Assembly: GCF_963677945.1 (NCBI RefSeq)
Contig: NZ_OY782578.1
Span: 1,922,001 to 1,986,000, forward strand
DNA length: 64,000 nt
Origin: an uncultured Bacteroides sp.
GTDB taxonomy: Bacteria > Bacteroidota > Bacteroidia > Bacteroidales > Bacteroidaceae
Direction: 5' to 3'
Shown: piece after piece, positions 16,388 through 26,324 of the stretch
Layout: the number at the start of each line of letters is the position of its first letter
How positions within the stretch are numbered: position 1 is the first letter of the stretch
Made by a program: the position numbers and the translations under genes
The notes under the pieces: generated by a model
What the model was told of the DNA's origin: nothing
The model's database searches: none
The model's input: only the letters and a program-made list of their open reading frames with translations

Positions 16388-19300
16388 ATGGGATTTAATG
16401 AATTTTTAAGTGCTATCTTTGGTAATAAATCCACTAGGGATATGAAAGAGATCCAACCATGGGTAGACAAAATAAAAGCAGCGTATGAAGACGTTGCAAA
16501 ACTGGACAATGATGCGCTTCGTGCTAAAACAGAAGAACTAAAGAAATATATATACGATTCAGCTACTGAAGAAAGAGCAAAGATTGAAGAACTGAAAGCT
16601 ACTGTTGAAACAACAGAACTTGAAGAAAGAGAAGATTTATTCTTGCAAATTGATAAGCTTGAAAAGGCTGTTCTTGATAAATATGAAGTAGCTCTTGATG
16701 AGGTTCTTCCAGTTGCTTTCTCTATTGTGAAAGAAACTGCTAAGAGATTCTCGGAAAATGAAACGATAGAAGTTACTGCTACCGATTTTGACCGCACATT
16801 AGCTACTACTAAAGATTTTGTTCATATTGAAGGAGATAAGGCTATTTACCAGAATCACTGGATTGCCGGAGGTACTGAAATAACCTGGAATATGGTTCAC
16901 TATGATGTTCAGCTCTTTGGTGGTGTGGTTCTTCATAAAGGTAAGATTGCCGAAATGGCAACTGGTGAAGGTAAAACTTTGGTGGCTACCTTACCGGTAT
17001 TCCTTAACGCATTGACCGGAAACGGTGTACACGTGGTTACTGTAAATGACTATTTGTCAAAACGTGACTCGGAATGGATGGGACCTTTATATATGTTCCA
17101 CGGATTGAGCGTTGACTGTATTGATAAACACCAACCAAACTCAGATGCTCGTCGCAAAGCTTATCTTGCTGATATTACTTTCGGAACAAACAACGAATTT
17201 GGTTTCGACTACCTTCGTGACAATATGGCGGTTAGTCCAAAAGATTTAGTGCAGCGTCAGCATAACTATTCAATTGTCGATGAGGTTGACTCTGTATTGA
17301 TTGATGATGCCCGTACTCCTCTTATTATTTCTGGTCCGGTTCCTAAAGGTGAAGATCAGCTTTTTGAGGAATTATGTCCTGAAGTAGAAAAGATTGTTAA
17401 TGTACAGAAAATCTTAGCTACAAAATATTTGTCGGATGCAAAACGTTTAATTGCTTCTGACGACAAGAAAGATCAGGAAGAAGGTTTCCTTGCTTTGTTC
17501 CGCAGCCATAAAGCTCTGCCTAAAAATAAAGCATTGATTAAGTTCTTAAGTGAACCGGGAATTAAAGCCGGAATGCTTAAAACTGAAGAAATCTACATGG
17601 AGCAGAACAACAAGCGTATGCCTGAAGCTGTTGAACCATTGTATTTCGTTATTGAAGAAAAAATGAATAGTGTAGACCTTACTGATAAAGGTGTTGACTT
17701 ACTTACCGGTAATTCTCCCGACCCTACATTGTTCGTGTTGCCTGATATTGCTTCTCAGCTTTCAGAACTTGAAAATGAAAATCTGAACGATGAGGAAAAG
17801 CAGATTAAGAAAGATGAATTGATGACTAACTTCGCTATTAAGTCAGAACGTGTTCATACCATCAACCAATTGCTTAAAGCATATACTATGTTTGAAAGAG
17901 ATGATGAGTACGTGGTTATTGACGGACAAGTGAAGATTGTAGACGAGCAAACCGGACGTATCATGGAGGGTCGTAGATATTCAGACGGTCTTCACCAGGC
18001 TCTTGAAGCTAAGGAACGTGTTAAGGTTGAAGCTGCTACACAAACATTTGCTACTATTACTTTACAGAACTACTTCCGTATGTATCACAAGCTTTCTGGT
18101 ATGACCGGTACAGCTGAAACAGAAGCGGGTGAGTTGTGGGATATCTATAAACTGGATGTGGTTGTTATTCCAACAAACCGTTCAATCCTTCGTAAAGACA
18201 TGAACGACCGCGTATATAAAACAAAACGCGAAAAGTATAAAGCTGTAATCGAAGAAATTGAATCTTTGGTAAATGCTGGTCGTCCGGTATTGGTGGGTAC
18301 CACTTCGGTTGAAATCTCTGAAATGTTGAGTAAGATGCTTATGATGCGTAAGATTGAGCACAACGTGTTGAATGCAAAACTTCACCAGAAGGAAGCTGAT
18401 ATTGTTGCTCAGGCAGGTTTTAAAGGTACAGTAACTATTGCTACCAATATGGCCGGTCGTGGTACCGATATCAAGTTGAGTCCGGAAGTTAAGGCTGCCG
18501 GTGGTTTGGCTATCATTGGTACAGAGCGTCACGAATCACGTCGTGTAGACCGCCAGTTAAGAGGTCGTGCAGGACGTCAGGGTGACCCGGGTTCTTCTGT
18601 ATTCTTTGTTTCTTTGGAAGATGATTTGATGCGTTTGTTCTCTTCAGATCGTATTGCCGGAGTAATGGATAAATTAGGATTCAAAGAAGGTGAGATGATT
18701 GAACACAAAATGATTTCTAATTCTATTGAACGTGCTCAGAAGAAGGTTGAAGAAAACAACTTCGGTATTCGTAAACGTCTGCTTGAGTATGATGATGTTA
18801 TGAACAAGCAACGTACAGTAATCTACACTAAACGTCGCCACGCTTTGATGGGAGAACGTATTGGTATGGATATTGTAAATATGATATGGGATCGTTGTGC
18901 AAACGCTATTGAAAATAAAGAATACGAAGATTCTAAAATGGAAATTCTCCAAACCTTTGCAATGGATATTCCTTATACTGAAGAAGAATCAAGAGGAACA
19001 AAGGTAGAGAAACTTGTAGATCGTACTTTTGATGCTGCTATGGCTACCTTTAAACGCAGAACAGAACGCATGGCTAATGTTGCTAATCCTGTAATTAAAA
19101 AGGTATACGAGGAACAAGGTAATCGTTTTGAAAACATCCTTATCCCAATTACAGATGGTAAACGTATGTATAACATCACTTGTAATCTGAAAGCTGCTTA
19201 TGAAAATGAAAGTAAAGAAGCGGTAACAGCATACGAAAAGACTATTCTTCTTCATAACATTGACGAAGGCTGGAAAGAAAATCTTCGTGAACTGGACGAA

Positions 19301-19678
19301 CTGAAACATTCTGTACAGAATGCAAGCTATGAACAAAAAGATCCATTATTGATTTATAAGCTTGAATCTGTGAACTTGTTTGATGAAATGGTTAATAAGA
19401 TTAATAACCACACTGTTGCATCTTTAATGCGCGGTAAGATTCCTTTCCAGGAACCTGAAGAAGTAAAACAGGCAACTCCGGAAGTTCAACAGGATTACAG
19501 TAAGTATCGTACTGAAAAGACAGATTTAACTGATCCTAACCAGCAAGCTGCAGCTCAGCATGATACTCGTGAGGTTAAAAAAGAACCAATTCGTGTAGAG
19601 AAAACAGTAGGACGTAATGATCCTTGTCCTTGTGGTAGCGGTAAAAAGTTTAAAAACTGCCATGGACGTGAGGCGTAA
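16388..19678 (+). CDS. secA: preprotein translocase ATPase SecA
   Basis: 1096 residues, the usual Bacteroidetes length (longer than the about 900 of E. coli). It is the cytosolic motor that pushes preproteins through SecYEG. Visible parts are Walker A in [14 protein letters not shown] (near residue 195), the DEVD box in [21 protein letters not shown]2 motifs ([40 protein letters not shown]), the helical scaffold/wing region, and a C-terminal zinc finger ([19 protein letters not shown]) that binds SecB or lipid in other bacteria. Its own promoter is likely in the 94-bp gap upstream. Confidence 0.98.
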   Translation: MGFNEFLSAIFGNKSTRDMKEIQPWVDKIKAAYEDVAKLDNDALRAKTEELKKYIYDSATEERAKIEELKATVETTELEEREDLFLQIDKLEKAVLDKYEVALDEVLPVAFSIVKETAKRFSENETIEVTATDFDRTLATTKDFVHIEGDKAIYQNHWIAGGTEITWNMVHYDVQLFGGVVLHKGKIAEMATGEGKTLVATLPVFLNALTGNGVHVVTVNDYLSKRDSEWMGPLYMFHGLSVDCIDKHQPNSDARRKAYLADITFGTNNEFGFDYLRDNMAVSPKDLVQRQHNYSIVDEVDSVLIDDARTPLIISGPVPKGEDQLFEELCPEVEKIVNVQKILATKYLSDAKRLIASDDKKDQEEGFLALFRSHKALPKNKALIKFLSEPGIKAGMLKTEEIYMEQNNKRMPEAVEPLYFVIEEKMNSVDLTDKGVDLLTGNSPDPTLFVLPDIASQLSELENENLNDEEKQIKKDELMTNFAIKSERVHTINQLLKAYTMFERDDEYVVIDGQVKIVDEQTGRIMEGRRYSDGLHQALEAKERVKVEAATQTFATITLQNYFRMYHKLSGMTGTAETEAGELWDIYKLDVVVIPTNRSILRKDMNDRVYKTKREKYKAVIEEIESLVNAGRPVLVGTTSVEISEMLSKMLMMRKIEHNVLNAKLHQKEADIVAQAGFKGTVTIATNMAGRGTDIKLSPEVKAAGGLAIIGTERHESRRVDRQLRGRAGRQGDPGSSVFFVSLEDDLMRLFSSDRIAGVMDKLGFKEGEMIEHKMISNSIERAQKKVEENNFGIRKRLLEYDDVMNKQRTVIYTKRRHALMGERIGMDIVNMIWDRCANAIENKEYEDSKMEILQTFAMDIPYTEEESRGTKVEKLVDRTFDAAMATFKRRTERMANVANPVIKKVYEEQGNRFENILIPITDGKRMYNITCNLKAAYENESKEAVTAYEKTILLHNIDEGWKENLRELDELKHSVQNASYEQKDPLLIYKLESVNLFDEMVNKINNHTVASLMRGKIPFQEPEEVKQATPEVQQDYSKYRTEKTDLTDPNQQAAAQHDTREVKKEPIRVEKTVGRNDPCPCGSGKKFKNCHGREA

Positions 19679-19695
19679 TTAACAGATATAACAGA

Positions 19696-19737
19696 AACTC
19701 CCCGAAAGGAATTATAAATCTTTCGGGGAGTTTTTTT
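19696..19737 (+). terminator. intrinsic terminator of secA
   Basis: AACTCCCCGAAAG (19696-19708) pairs perfectly with CTTTCGGGGAGTT (19720-19732) and runs into seven T. Confidence 0.93.
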
Positions 19738-19740
19738 ATT

Positions 19741-19817
19741 CCCTTGTACAAAAGAATGCAATCTTCTGTACAAGGGAATTATTTCTTTTGTACAGAAGAT
19801 TGCATTCTTTTGTACAA
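19741..19817. repeat. nested palindromic repeat pair
   Basis: Two 30-base arms (19744-19773 and 19788-19817) are perfect reverse complements across a 14-base loop. Each arm is itself nearly self-complementary. The first is bracketed by CCCTTGTACA (19741-19750) and TGTACAAGGG (19767-19776), with AAGA/TCTT inside. The region can therefore fold as one 30-bp hairpin or as two small ones. It contains no ORF. A degenerate relative is at 45590-45621. Confidence 0.85.
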
Positions 19818-20090
19818 TAATTCTTTTATTCCTGGATATGTTTTTTTATCTTCCGGTTACTCCTAATTAATTCATCTCAAGTAACTGATGTTTTAGCAAA
19901 TAGTCTTCTGTAAAGTACGAACTATCTTGGTATATTCAAAGGGTAGTAAGCTACCCTATCTAAGGGTAGGAGAGCTGTTGTGTAGCTGCGTTTGCTATTA
20001 TATAAATGATACGTAGCAAAGGTTTATGCAAATGAAAGATGGCTTTGCGGTTTAGTAGAAAAAGAAGATAAGGCTATTGTTTGTTTAAAT
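19818..20090. other. intergenic stretch between secA and secG
   Basis: No gene seen. The only structure noted is a trio of hexamers: GGGTAG (19941-19946), CTACCC (19951-19956), GGGTAG (19964-19969). The middle one can pair with either neighbour. The rest is plain AT-rich sequence. Confidence 0.5.
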
Positions 20091-20128
20091 AAAAAAAGAG
20101 GTAAAACCGTATATACAGTTTACCTCTT
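20091..20128 (-). terminator. terminator of the secG operon
   Basis: On the minus strand AAGAGGTAAAC pairs with GTTTTACCTCTT (one bulge) and is followed by a T-run. It lies about 30 bp after the secG stop. Confidence 0.85.
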
Positions 20129-20155
20129 CCTTATATCTTTTATTAGATAAATCTT

Positions 20156-20584
20156 TTATTTTGCAGGTTTAGCTGGTGCTTGTTGAGCAGGAGCAGCAGC
20201 AGCAGGAGTAGCTTCAGAAGAGCCTGCAGCCGGAGTTTGTGCAGGAGCAGCAGCAGGAGCTGTTTCTGTTTTTGGAGTTGCGAAACCAGCCGGTGTATTC
20301 ATCGGATTTGTTTTTTCTTCTTTTTGAGCTTGTTCAAGAATAGCAGAGCCTTCAGCTGTATTAGCTGGCATAGTATAAGAAGTAATGATACTTAATACTA
20401 CAATGACAGCAGCCAGTCCCCATGTTGCTTTTTCAAGGAAGTCTGTTGTTTTACGAACACCCATAATTTGATTTGATGATGAAAAGCCTGAAGAAAGGCC
20501 TCCACCTTTTGAGTTTTGTATCAAAACAATAAAGCTCAATAGTATTGCTGCTATGACAATTAGGATAATTAATAATAAATACAT
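20156..20584 (-). CDS. secG: preprotein translocase subunit SecG
   Basis: 142 residues with two membrane helices (residues 1-20 and 53-73) flanking the conserved loop QNSKGGGLSSGFSSSNQIMG, as in SecG. The C-terminal about 60 residues are a low-complexity tail rich in Ala, Pro and Gln, common in Bacteroidetes SecG and probably disordered. SecG assists the SecA-driven cycle at SecYE. It is the last gene of the operon, 4 bp after the TPR gene. Confidence 0.95.
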   Translation of the reverse strand: MYLLLIILIVIAAILLSFIVLIQNSKGGGLSSGFSSSNQIMGVRKTTDFLEKATWGLAAVIVVLSIITSYTMPANTAEGSAILEQAQKEEKTNPMNTPAGFATPKTETAPAAAPAQTPAAGSSEATPAAAAPAQQAPAKPAK

Positions 20585-20588
20585 TTCG

Positions 20589-21359
20589 TTATTTTGATTT
20601 AGCGTTAATAATCAATTTTTCCAAAAATCTTATTTGGTCTGCAAAGTAAGCATTTTTTTTCGGATATTTCAAACTTAATTTTTTAATTATTTCAAGAGCC
20701 TTGGAATATCTTTGTTGTTTTACATATATTTTGGCTAAAGTTTCGGTAAAATAACTCTCATCGTCCTCATTTTCATCAGTTACAGTTTCTATGAGCTGAA
20801 GAGTTTTTACTTCATTTTCTTCCGAAATTTGCAATTTTATAATGTCCTCGTTCTCTGCTTTCTCTATGAATCCGTCAATTAATTCCTGGCCTCTAAATTT
20901 AGGCGTTGGTACTTCTTTTTTATCGGCAGATTCATCCGGAGCAATATTGCTGTCTTCCTCAAGAAGATAAGTTGTATAGTCGGTCGATAAATCATACTCC
21001 ATTTTCACAGGAAGCGGCTCTTCCGGCAGTGATGAAAGAAATGAATCAATAAGCGTTAGTGTACGATCCAGATTTGGCTCATCTTTCATTAAAGAAAGCT
21101 CTTCTTTTTTTGACTCAATAACGAATTTATCTCCCTCTATCAAGTTAAAAAGAACACGACGATCGGCAACATAAAGAGCTGCTTTTCGCAACTCTTGGCC
21201 AAAAGAAAGATCGTGGAGTAAATATAAGTTCTTTAGATAAAGCAATCGGGCTGATTGAAAATACGGGTAGTGTGCCAGTATAGTTCTCAGTTCGTAAAGC
21301 GTATCTCTATTAAGACTTTCGGGATGAGAAATCCATTGTTGCAGATTCTGAGCGTTCAT
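20589..21359 (-). CDS. TPR-like protein of the lptE-secG operon
   Basis: 256 residues with no signal peptide. The N-terminal helical part (residues 1-75, LRTILAHYPYFQSARLLYLK) is followed by an acidic, poorly structured middle. A C-terminal TPR-like helix pair carries YFTETLAKIYVKQQRYSKAL and IIKKLSLKYPKKNAYFADQI. Repeats of this sort mediate protein contacts. Its place between lptE (5 bp away) and secG suggests an envelope-related role, but this is context only. I know this gene as a conserved but uncharacterised neighbour in Bacteroides. Confidence 0.85.
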   Translation of the reverse strand: MNAQNLQQWISHPESLNRDTLYELRTILAHYPYFQSARLLYLKNLYLLHDLSFGQELRKAALYVADRRVLFNLIEGDKFVIESKKEELSLMKDEPNLDRTLTLIDSFLSSLPEEPLPVKMEYDLSTDYTTYLLEEDSNIAPDESADKKEVPTPKFRGQELIDGFIEKAENEDIIKLQISEENEVKTLQLIETVTDENEDDESYFTETLAKIYVKQQRYSKALEIIKKLSLKYPKKNAYFADQIRFLEKLIINAKSK

Positions 21360-21364
21360 TGAAA

Positions 21365-21889
21365 TTACCAGTTTGCTACTGTTGCGTTAAAAATCTGTTC
21401 TGTTATTTCTTTTGTCATTTCAGCAATCAACTGATCCTGAACAGCTGTCAGCATCAGAGATGAATTATAATTCCGGAAAGCCGTAAATTGTTGGTCATTC
21501 AAGTCCTGCGAATGATCTTTGTTGTTGACAAAACGTACAACGACCGTGATACGAAGTTCTGTTTCTGATGCATATCCGTCGGCTTTGACAGTTTTATTTA
21601 GCTGCTGGTAACCGGTAATTTCTCCTTCAATGTTTAAATCTCCGTTACGCGGAACAAGGCTCAAACGAGTTTGGCGGATAAAGATATCTTTCAAATCGTC
21701 ATTGAATTTAGTAGCCAATGGTGCATATACGTAATCTGACTTTATAGGAAAGGTAGCGATAGATATAGTCTTTATCTTGGTATAGTCGATAGACGAACCG
21801 TTAAACTTATATCCAATTTTGCACGAACTCATCAATATAAGCAATGAGAGTAAAGCAAGTGGTTGTTTTAATTTATTTATCCAATCCAT
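21365..21889 (-). CDS. lptE: LptE-family LPS assembly lipoprotein
   Basis: 174 residues with a lipoprotein signal (LALLSLLILMSSC, Cys at residue 23) followed by KIGYKFNGSSIDYTKIKTISI, the hallmark start of Bacteroidetes LptE. The domain has an alternating strand/helix pattern and conserved tracts KFNDDLKDIFIRQTRLSLV and LNIEGEITGYQ. LptE plugs the LptD barrel and helps insert LPS in the outer membrane. The start overlaps the end of the sigma-54 activator gene by 17 bp. Confidence 0.93.
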   Translation of the reverse strand: MDWINKLKQPLALLSLLILMSSCKIGYKFNGSSIDYTKIKTISIATFPIKSDYVYAPLATKFNDDLKDIFIRQTRLSLVPRNGDLNIEGEITGYQQLNKTVKADGYASETELRITVVVRFVNNKDHSQDLNDQQFTAFRNYNSSLMLTAVQDQLIAEMTKEITEQIFNATVANW

Positions 21890-23096
21890 ATTCTTTTATT
21901 TTTCTGTATAGTGTGCGCTCGGAGATATTTAAATCTTTAGCTGCGTTTTTACGTTTACCATGATGCTTTTGCAGTGCTTTTCTAATCATCTCCTTTTCAA
22001 GATCGTCTAAAGAAAGAGATTCTTCTACATATTCCTCTGTATCCTGAATATCATCTTCCACGTGAATAGGGTGGTGTACGGATGAAATGTTATTGTTTGA
22101 AGGAATATTGATGGTAGGTACATGGTTGACTACTGTTTGTGTTGCAACAGGTTGTGCCTTATCCGTCATAATATCATGTACCAGTTTCTTTAGTTCTGTA
22201 ACATCTTGTCTCATATCGAACAATACCTGATAAAGAATTTCCCGTTCGCTTTCAAAAGTTTTGCCTTGCTGTTTGCCTCCAAAAAGCATTGGCAACTTCT
22301 CTCCTGGTTGTTCGGGAAGATAAGTTTGAAGAATAGCCGGGGTAATTTCGCGGTTTGTTTCAATGATTGATATCTGTTCTGTAATATTCTTTAGCTGACG
22401 CACATTTCCCGGCCAGGAATAAGATACCAGTACTCGTTTAGCATCTTCGGATAATTGAATAGCTGGCATGCGATATTTCTCGGCAAAGTCTGAAGAAAAT
22501 TTGCGGAATAAAAGTACAATATCTTCAGGGCGTTCCCGCAAAGGAGGAATCTGTACCGGAACAGTGTTTAATCTGTAATAAAGATCCTCACGGAATTTTC
22601 CGGAAGAGATTGCTTCGCGCAGGTTTACATTTGTAGCTGCAACAATGCGTACATCTGTTTTTTGCACTTTTGATGAGCCAACTTTAATAAATTCGCCACT
22701 TTCCAGTACTCGTAGCAGGCGTGCCTGGGTTGGGAGAGGTAATTCTCCCACTTCATCAAGAAATATAGTACCGCCATCAGCTTCCCCGAAATAACCTTTA
22801 CGTTCGCCTATAGCTCCTGTAAAAGCTCCTTTTTCGTGCCCGAAAAGTTCAGAATCAATAGTCCCTTCAGGAATAGCTCCACAGTTTACTGCTATATATT
22901 GACCGTGTTTCCGACGGCTGTACTGATGTATAATTTGAGGAAAACTTTCTTTACCAACACCGCTTTCTCCTGTGATTAATACAGATAAATCGGTCGGAGC
23001 CACTTGGATAGCAATATCGATGGCTCTATTCAGTGTTTCCGTATTACCGATAATACCGAATCGTTGCTTTACTTGTTGAATCTCAGATCTAGTCAT
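21873..23096 (-). CDS. sigma-54-dependent transcriptional activator without receiver domain
   Basis: 407 residues. The AAA+ domain starts almost at the N-terminus (residues 15-245): Walker A GESGVGKES, the sigma-54 contact loop GAFTGA, Walker B GGTIFLDEVGELPL, and the arginine-finger region LREDLYYRLNTVPVQIPPLRERPEDI. A variable linker of about 100 residues follows, then a Fis-type helix-turn-helix at the C-terminus (LEKEMIRKALQKHHGKRKNA, NISERTLYRKIKEYGL). No response-regulator, GAF or PAS domain precedes the AAA+ part, so activity must be set by expression or by another partner. It heads the lptE-TPR-secG operon. Confidence 0.93.
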   Translation of the reverse strand: MTRSEIQQVKQRFGIIGNTETLNRAIDIAIQVAPTDLSVLITGESGVGKESFPQIIHQYSRRKHGQYIAVNCGAIPEGTIDSELFGHEKGAFTGAIGERKGYFGEADGGTIFLDEVGELPLPTQARLLRVLESGEFIKVGSSKVQKTDVRIVAATNVNLREAISSGKFREDLYYRLNTVPVQIPPLRERPEDIVLLFRKFSSDFAEKYRMPAIQLSEDAKRVLVSYSWPGNVRQLKNITEQISIIETNREITPAILQTYLPEQPGEKLPMLFGGKQQGKTFESEREILYQVLFDMRQDVTELKKLVHDIMTDKAQPVATQTVVNHVPTINIPSNNNISSVHHPIHVEDDIQDTEEYVEESLSLDDLEKEMIRKALQKHHGKRKNAAKDLNISERTLYRKIKEYGLDK

Positions 23097-23171
23097 ATTT
23101 CCTTTAATTATATGACAAAATTACAAATTTGTTTTGAGCTTACAAGCAGTTTTGGCAGAAATAAGCTTAAA

Positions 23172-23209
23172 AAGAAAAGCGGATAATGCTTATTCAGCAC
23201 TATCCGCTT
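23172..23209 (-). terminator. terminator of the inositol-lipid operon
   Basis: AAGCGGATA (23177-23185) and TGC pair with GCA and TATCCGCTT (23201-23209). On the minus strand TTTTCTTTTT follows. It is 22 bp after the inositol-3-phosphate synthase stop. Confidence 0.85.
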
Positions 23210-23230
23210 AAGATATTTCTTAGTAAAATA

Positions 23231-24529
23231 TTAGTCTACGCATTCGTCAGCTTCATATCCACCCATTTCACGAAGATTGTTTTTCAAAATTGTGAATTGT
23301 TGGAATAAGTCGTGAACTGGTTTGTGCTCGAAATCGTGCATTGGGCTCTTCAGGTAGAATGACAACCAGTCTTGAATGCCATAACGTCCTGCGCGTTTTG
23401 CAAGATCAGAGAATAATACAAGGTCAAGCAAAAGTGGAGCAGCAAGAATAGAGTCTCTGCAAAGGAAATCTACTTTGATCTGCATTGGGTAACCCATCCA
23501 TCCGAAAATATCAAGATTATCCCATCCTTCTTTGTTGTCGTTGCGTGGTGGGTAATAGTTGATACGAACTTTGTGGAAGATATTTCCGTAAAGTTCAGGA
23601 TGTTCTTCTCCGTCAAGGATTGTTTCGATAACAGAAAGCTTACTAACTTCTTTTGTCTTGAATGAATCTGGATCGTCAAGAACTTCACCGTCTCTGTTTC
23701 CTAAGATGTTTGTAGAGAACCAACCGTCAAGACCAAGCATACGAGTTTTCAACATTGGAGCAAGCACAGTTTTCATCAATGTTTGTCCTGTCTTGAAGTC
23801 TTTACCTGCAATAGGAGTACTTGTCTTCTTAGAAAGTTCCCACATAGCTGGAGTGTCAACGCATAAATTAGGTGCACCCATAATGAAAGGACATCCTTCT
23901 GCAACAGCAGCATATGCATAACACATACTTGGAGCAATTATTTCTTTATTGTCTTCTTTCATTGCTTTTTCGAAAGAAGCAAGAGTCATATGTTCGTCGC
24001 TCAATGGCAAATAAACTTCTGTACTTGCAGCCCAGATAACAACAATGCGTTCGCAATTATTTGCAGCCTTAAAGTTACGGATGTCTTCACGAACTTGTTC
24101 AGTTAAATCCCAACGTGAAGCTTCTGGTTTAACGTGCGTTCCATGTAAACGTTTAACGAAATTTTGATCGAATACCGCAGGCATTGGTTTGATTGCTTCC
24201 AATTCATCCTTTACCGGATTGATATCTTTTTCTTTTAAAACTTCTGCATGAATAGCCGATTCATAAGCATTATCAGCAAAAATATCCCATGCGCCAAATA
24301 CTACATTATTTAAGTCGGTTAAAGGAACTACTTCAGTAATTTTCTTATATTGCTTATCTTTTCCTTTTCCTACACGCATAGTAGCCAATTGCGAAAGTGA
24401 ACCAACAGGTTTAGCCAAACCTTTACGAGCCATTAATGTTCCTACAATAAAAGTAGAAGTAACTGCACCTAAACCTACACACAATACACCTAGTTTCCCC
24501 GTTGCCGGTTTTACATTTACATTTTCCAT
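23231..24529 (-). CDS. inositol-3-phosphate synthase
   Basis: 432 residues. It converts glucose-6-phosphate to 1L-myo-inositol-1(3)-phosphate with NAD. The NAD-binding start is LGVLCVGLGAVTSTFIVGTL. Family tracts are VFGAWDIFADNAYESA, VVIWAASTEVYLP, AVAEGCPFIMGAPNLCVDTP, IAGKDFKTGQTLMKTVLAPM (substrate lysines), WFSTNILGNRDGEVL and FLCRDSILAAPLLLDLVLF. It is the last gene of the inositol-lipid cluster. In Bacteroides this enzyme feeds phosphatidylinositol and inositol-sphingolipid synthesis; I recall the B. thetaiotaomicron counterpart as BT_1526. Confidence 0.97.
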   Translation of the reverse strand: MENVNVKPATGKLGVLCVGLGAVTSTFIVGTLMARKGLAKPVGSLSQLATMRVGKGKDKQYKKITEVVPLTDLNNVVFGAWDIFADNAYESAIHAEVLKEKDINPVKDELEAIKPMPAVFDQNFVKRLHGTHVKPEASRWDLTEQVREDIRNFKAANNCERIVVIWAASTEVYLPLSDEHMTLASFEKAMKEDNKEIIAPSMCYAYAAVAEGCPFIMGAPNLCVDTPAMWELSKKTSTPIAGKDFKTGQTLMKTVLAPMLKTRMLGLDGWFSTNILGNRDGEVLDDPDSFKTKEVSKLSVIETILDGEEHPELYGNIFHKVRINYYPPRNDNKEGWDNLDIFGWMGYPMQIKVDFLCRDSILAAPLLLDLVLFSDLAKRAGRYGIQDWLSFYLKSPMHDFEHKPVHDLFQQFTILKNNLREMGGYEADECVD

Positions 24530-24586
24530 AACTACAATTCTTTTATAGCTTAGTGGGCTATATTTTTCTATTTTTAGGTTTAAAAA

Positions 24587-25303
24587 TTATAATATATTTA
24601 ATAATTGTTCTAAGTCTGTAATAATAGCATCAGGAACAGAATCATCTGTTTCTTCACCCCATCCTTCTCCTTTTAGCCAGATGGTACGACAACCTGCGGC
24701 CTTTGCGGGAATAATGTCTTTTGAAAAAGAATCACCTATAACAACAACCTCGTGTGCTTCAAATCCAAGCTCACGAACACCCAGAGTAAAAATAGCCGGA
24801 TCAGGCTTTCTCACTCCAACTACAGCAGATTCAATTATGCTACTAAAGTTACAAAGTAAGCCAAAGTTTTCCAGTACTTTGTTGATGTTTCCATAAAAGT
24901 TTGAAACAAGAGTTAATTTATATTTAATGAATAACTTTTTGACTACAAAAAGGGACTTATTGACCATCTCTTTGGCAAAGTTATAACAGCCTTTAGCTAT
25001 CTCTTCAGGGTATTTATCTGCTTGTTCTGAGCTTGATAGAAAACCTTGCTGAATTAAATATTCAATTTGAATTTTTGCTTTAATTAGCAAAACGTCATAA
25101 AAATCATGAGACGGCTTAATTAATGGCTGAGTAGCTAATGTTCGTTCACCATGTACGTACGCCTTTTTAAACTCTTCTTTACTTACAGGAATATTTAGTT
25201 CTTTATATCTGCTCCATAGCACTTCTGCCCAATGTTTTCCATTAGTATCAATTGTGCCTCCGTAATCGAAAATAATTCCTTTTATATTAGTGAATTGTTT
25301 CAT
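24587..25303 (-). CDS. HAD-family hydrolase, probable phosphatidylinositol-phosphate phosphatase
   Basis: 238 residues. Motif I is FDYGGTIDT, in which the usual second Asp is Gly, a variant found in many HAD phosphatases. An alpha-helical cap follows (about 20-110). Motif II is LTLVSNF, motif III GVRKPDPAIF, motif IV VVIGDSFSKDIIPAKAAG. Within the cluster the natural role is removal of phosphate from phosphatidylinositol phosphate to give phosphatidylinositol, as proposed for the B. thetaiotaomicron equivalent. That role is from context and recalled literature, not from sequence. It directly abuts the upstream gene. Confidence 0.85.
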   Translation of the reverse strand: MKQFTNIKGIIFDYGGTIDTNGKHWAEVLWSRYKELNIPVSKEEFKKAYVHGERTLATQPLIKPSHDFYDVLLIKAKIQIEYLIQQGFLSSSEQADKYPEEIAKGCYNFAKEMVNKSLFVVKKLFIKYKLTLVSNFYGNINKVLENFGLLCNFSSIIESAVVGVRKPDPAIFTLGVRELGFEAHEVVVIGDSFSKDIIPAKAAGCRTIWLKGEGWGEETDDSVPDAIITDLEQLLNIL

Positions 25304-26314
25304 TTATTGATTATTGTTTGCTGTAATTTTATCTTTATTACCAATTTTCATTAAAGTCATGCCTATTCCAATCCATATAAGTTCTCTTATGCGCGTAATT
25401 AAACCAGTATAGATTCCGAAAGCTCCTGTTAGAGCCATTCCTCCTGTTGCTATAGCAAAACCTCCTTCTCTTATTCCTAATTGCATGGGTAAGAAGAAAA
25501 AAAGATTTGATAAAAGACTCGTAAATGCCATTATTAATATGCAAGAAAGAAAATTCACATCGGGTGTTAATATCTTCAAAATAAAAAAGACCTCAAGGCA
25601 TCCGATAATTCTTGTTGAAAACTCCAGTAATAAAGTTGTGTAAAATGTTTTCTTTCTTTGTTTATGTAGTTCTGCTATCTGGCTATCAATTTTTTCAAGA
25701 GTTTCTTTTTTATTTTCAGCAAAACTTATCGCCCATTTTTTAAAATATGGTATTTTTCTACATAATCTTATTGCTTTTACGGCCATTCCATTTTTATACC
25801 CTTTTGCAAACAGGTAAATAAATAGAAGACAAAAGGCTGTAGCAAAGGAGAGCATAATACCAGTTGCTAAATTTACCGGATAAAATATTATAAATAAGAA
25901 TATAGAAGAAAACCAGAAACAAAAGTGAGCAAAAATATGCATCATAATATATAAAATAACAGAAGACGTAGCTTTGCTTATCCCTACATAGGGTGTTAAT
26001 TCCATAACCCTATATGGCTCACCTCCCATAAACCCCAATGGGGTAGCATAATTAAGTGCAAAACCAGTGACCGTAAATTTATATACCTTTAAAAAAGGAA
26101 CTATTTTCTTTCCTCCATCGTGGATTATTAAATACCAGGAAATTGTATTTATAAAGTATATAATAACCCAAAGAAGAACAACTATCGGAAACCAAAAACC
26201 CGCTCTTTGAAGATTATTCAGAAGATCTTCAAATTTCATGTCAAATGTAAAAAGCATTATGACAATGGCAACGAGTCCAACTAAAAGAAATATGTTACGA
26301 TAGCTATTTTTCAT
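25304..26314 (-). CDS. LPG-synthase-type (flippase-like) integral membrane protein
   Basis: 336 residues with about eight hydrophobic segments, beginning with a helix near residues 8-24. Tracts such as FKVYKFTVTGFALNYATPLGF and the C-terminal PMQLGIREGGFAIATGGMAL match the lysylphosphatidylglycerol synthase transmembrane family (PF03706), some members of which move or modify lipids. In this cluster it could translocate phosphatidylinositol or transfer its head group, but sequence alone does not decide. There is no gap to the HAD gene and 10 bp to the phosphotransferase gene. Confidence 0.82.
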   Translation of the reverse strand: MKNSYRNIFLLVGLVAIVIMLFTFDMKFEDLLNNLQRAGFWFPIVVLLWVIIYFINTISWYLIIHDGGKKIVPFLKVYKFTVTGFALNYATPLGFMGGEPYRVMELTPYVGISKATSSVILYIMMHIFAHFCFWFSSIFLFIIFYPVNLATGIMLSFATAFCLLFIYLFAKGYKNGMAVKAIRLCRKIPYFKKWAISFAENKKETLEKIDSQIAELHKQRKKTFYTTLLLEFSTRIIGCLEVFFILKILTPDVNFLSCILIMAFTSLLSNLFFFLPMQLGIREGGFAIATGGMALTGAFGIYTGLITRIRELIWIGIGMTLMKIGNKDKITANNNQ

Positions 26315-26324
26315 AGAAAGATAA

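Noticed and set aside
17000-19400. Several long open frames opposite secA (for example 18182-18532, 18989-19336)
   Set aside because: They lie wholly inside a well-supported gene, have Phe/Ser/Ile-rich compositions typical of antisense frames and show no domain.
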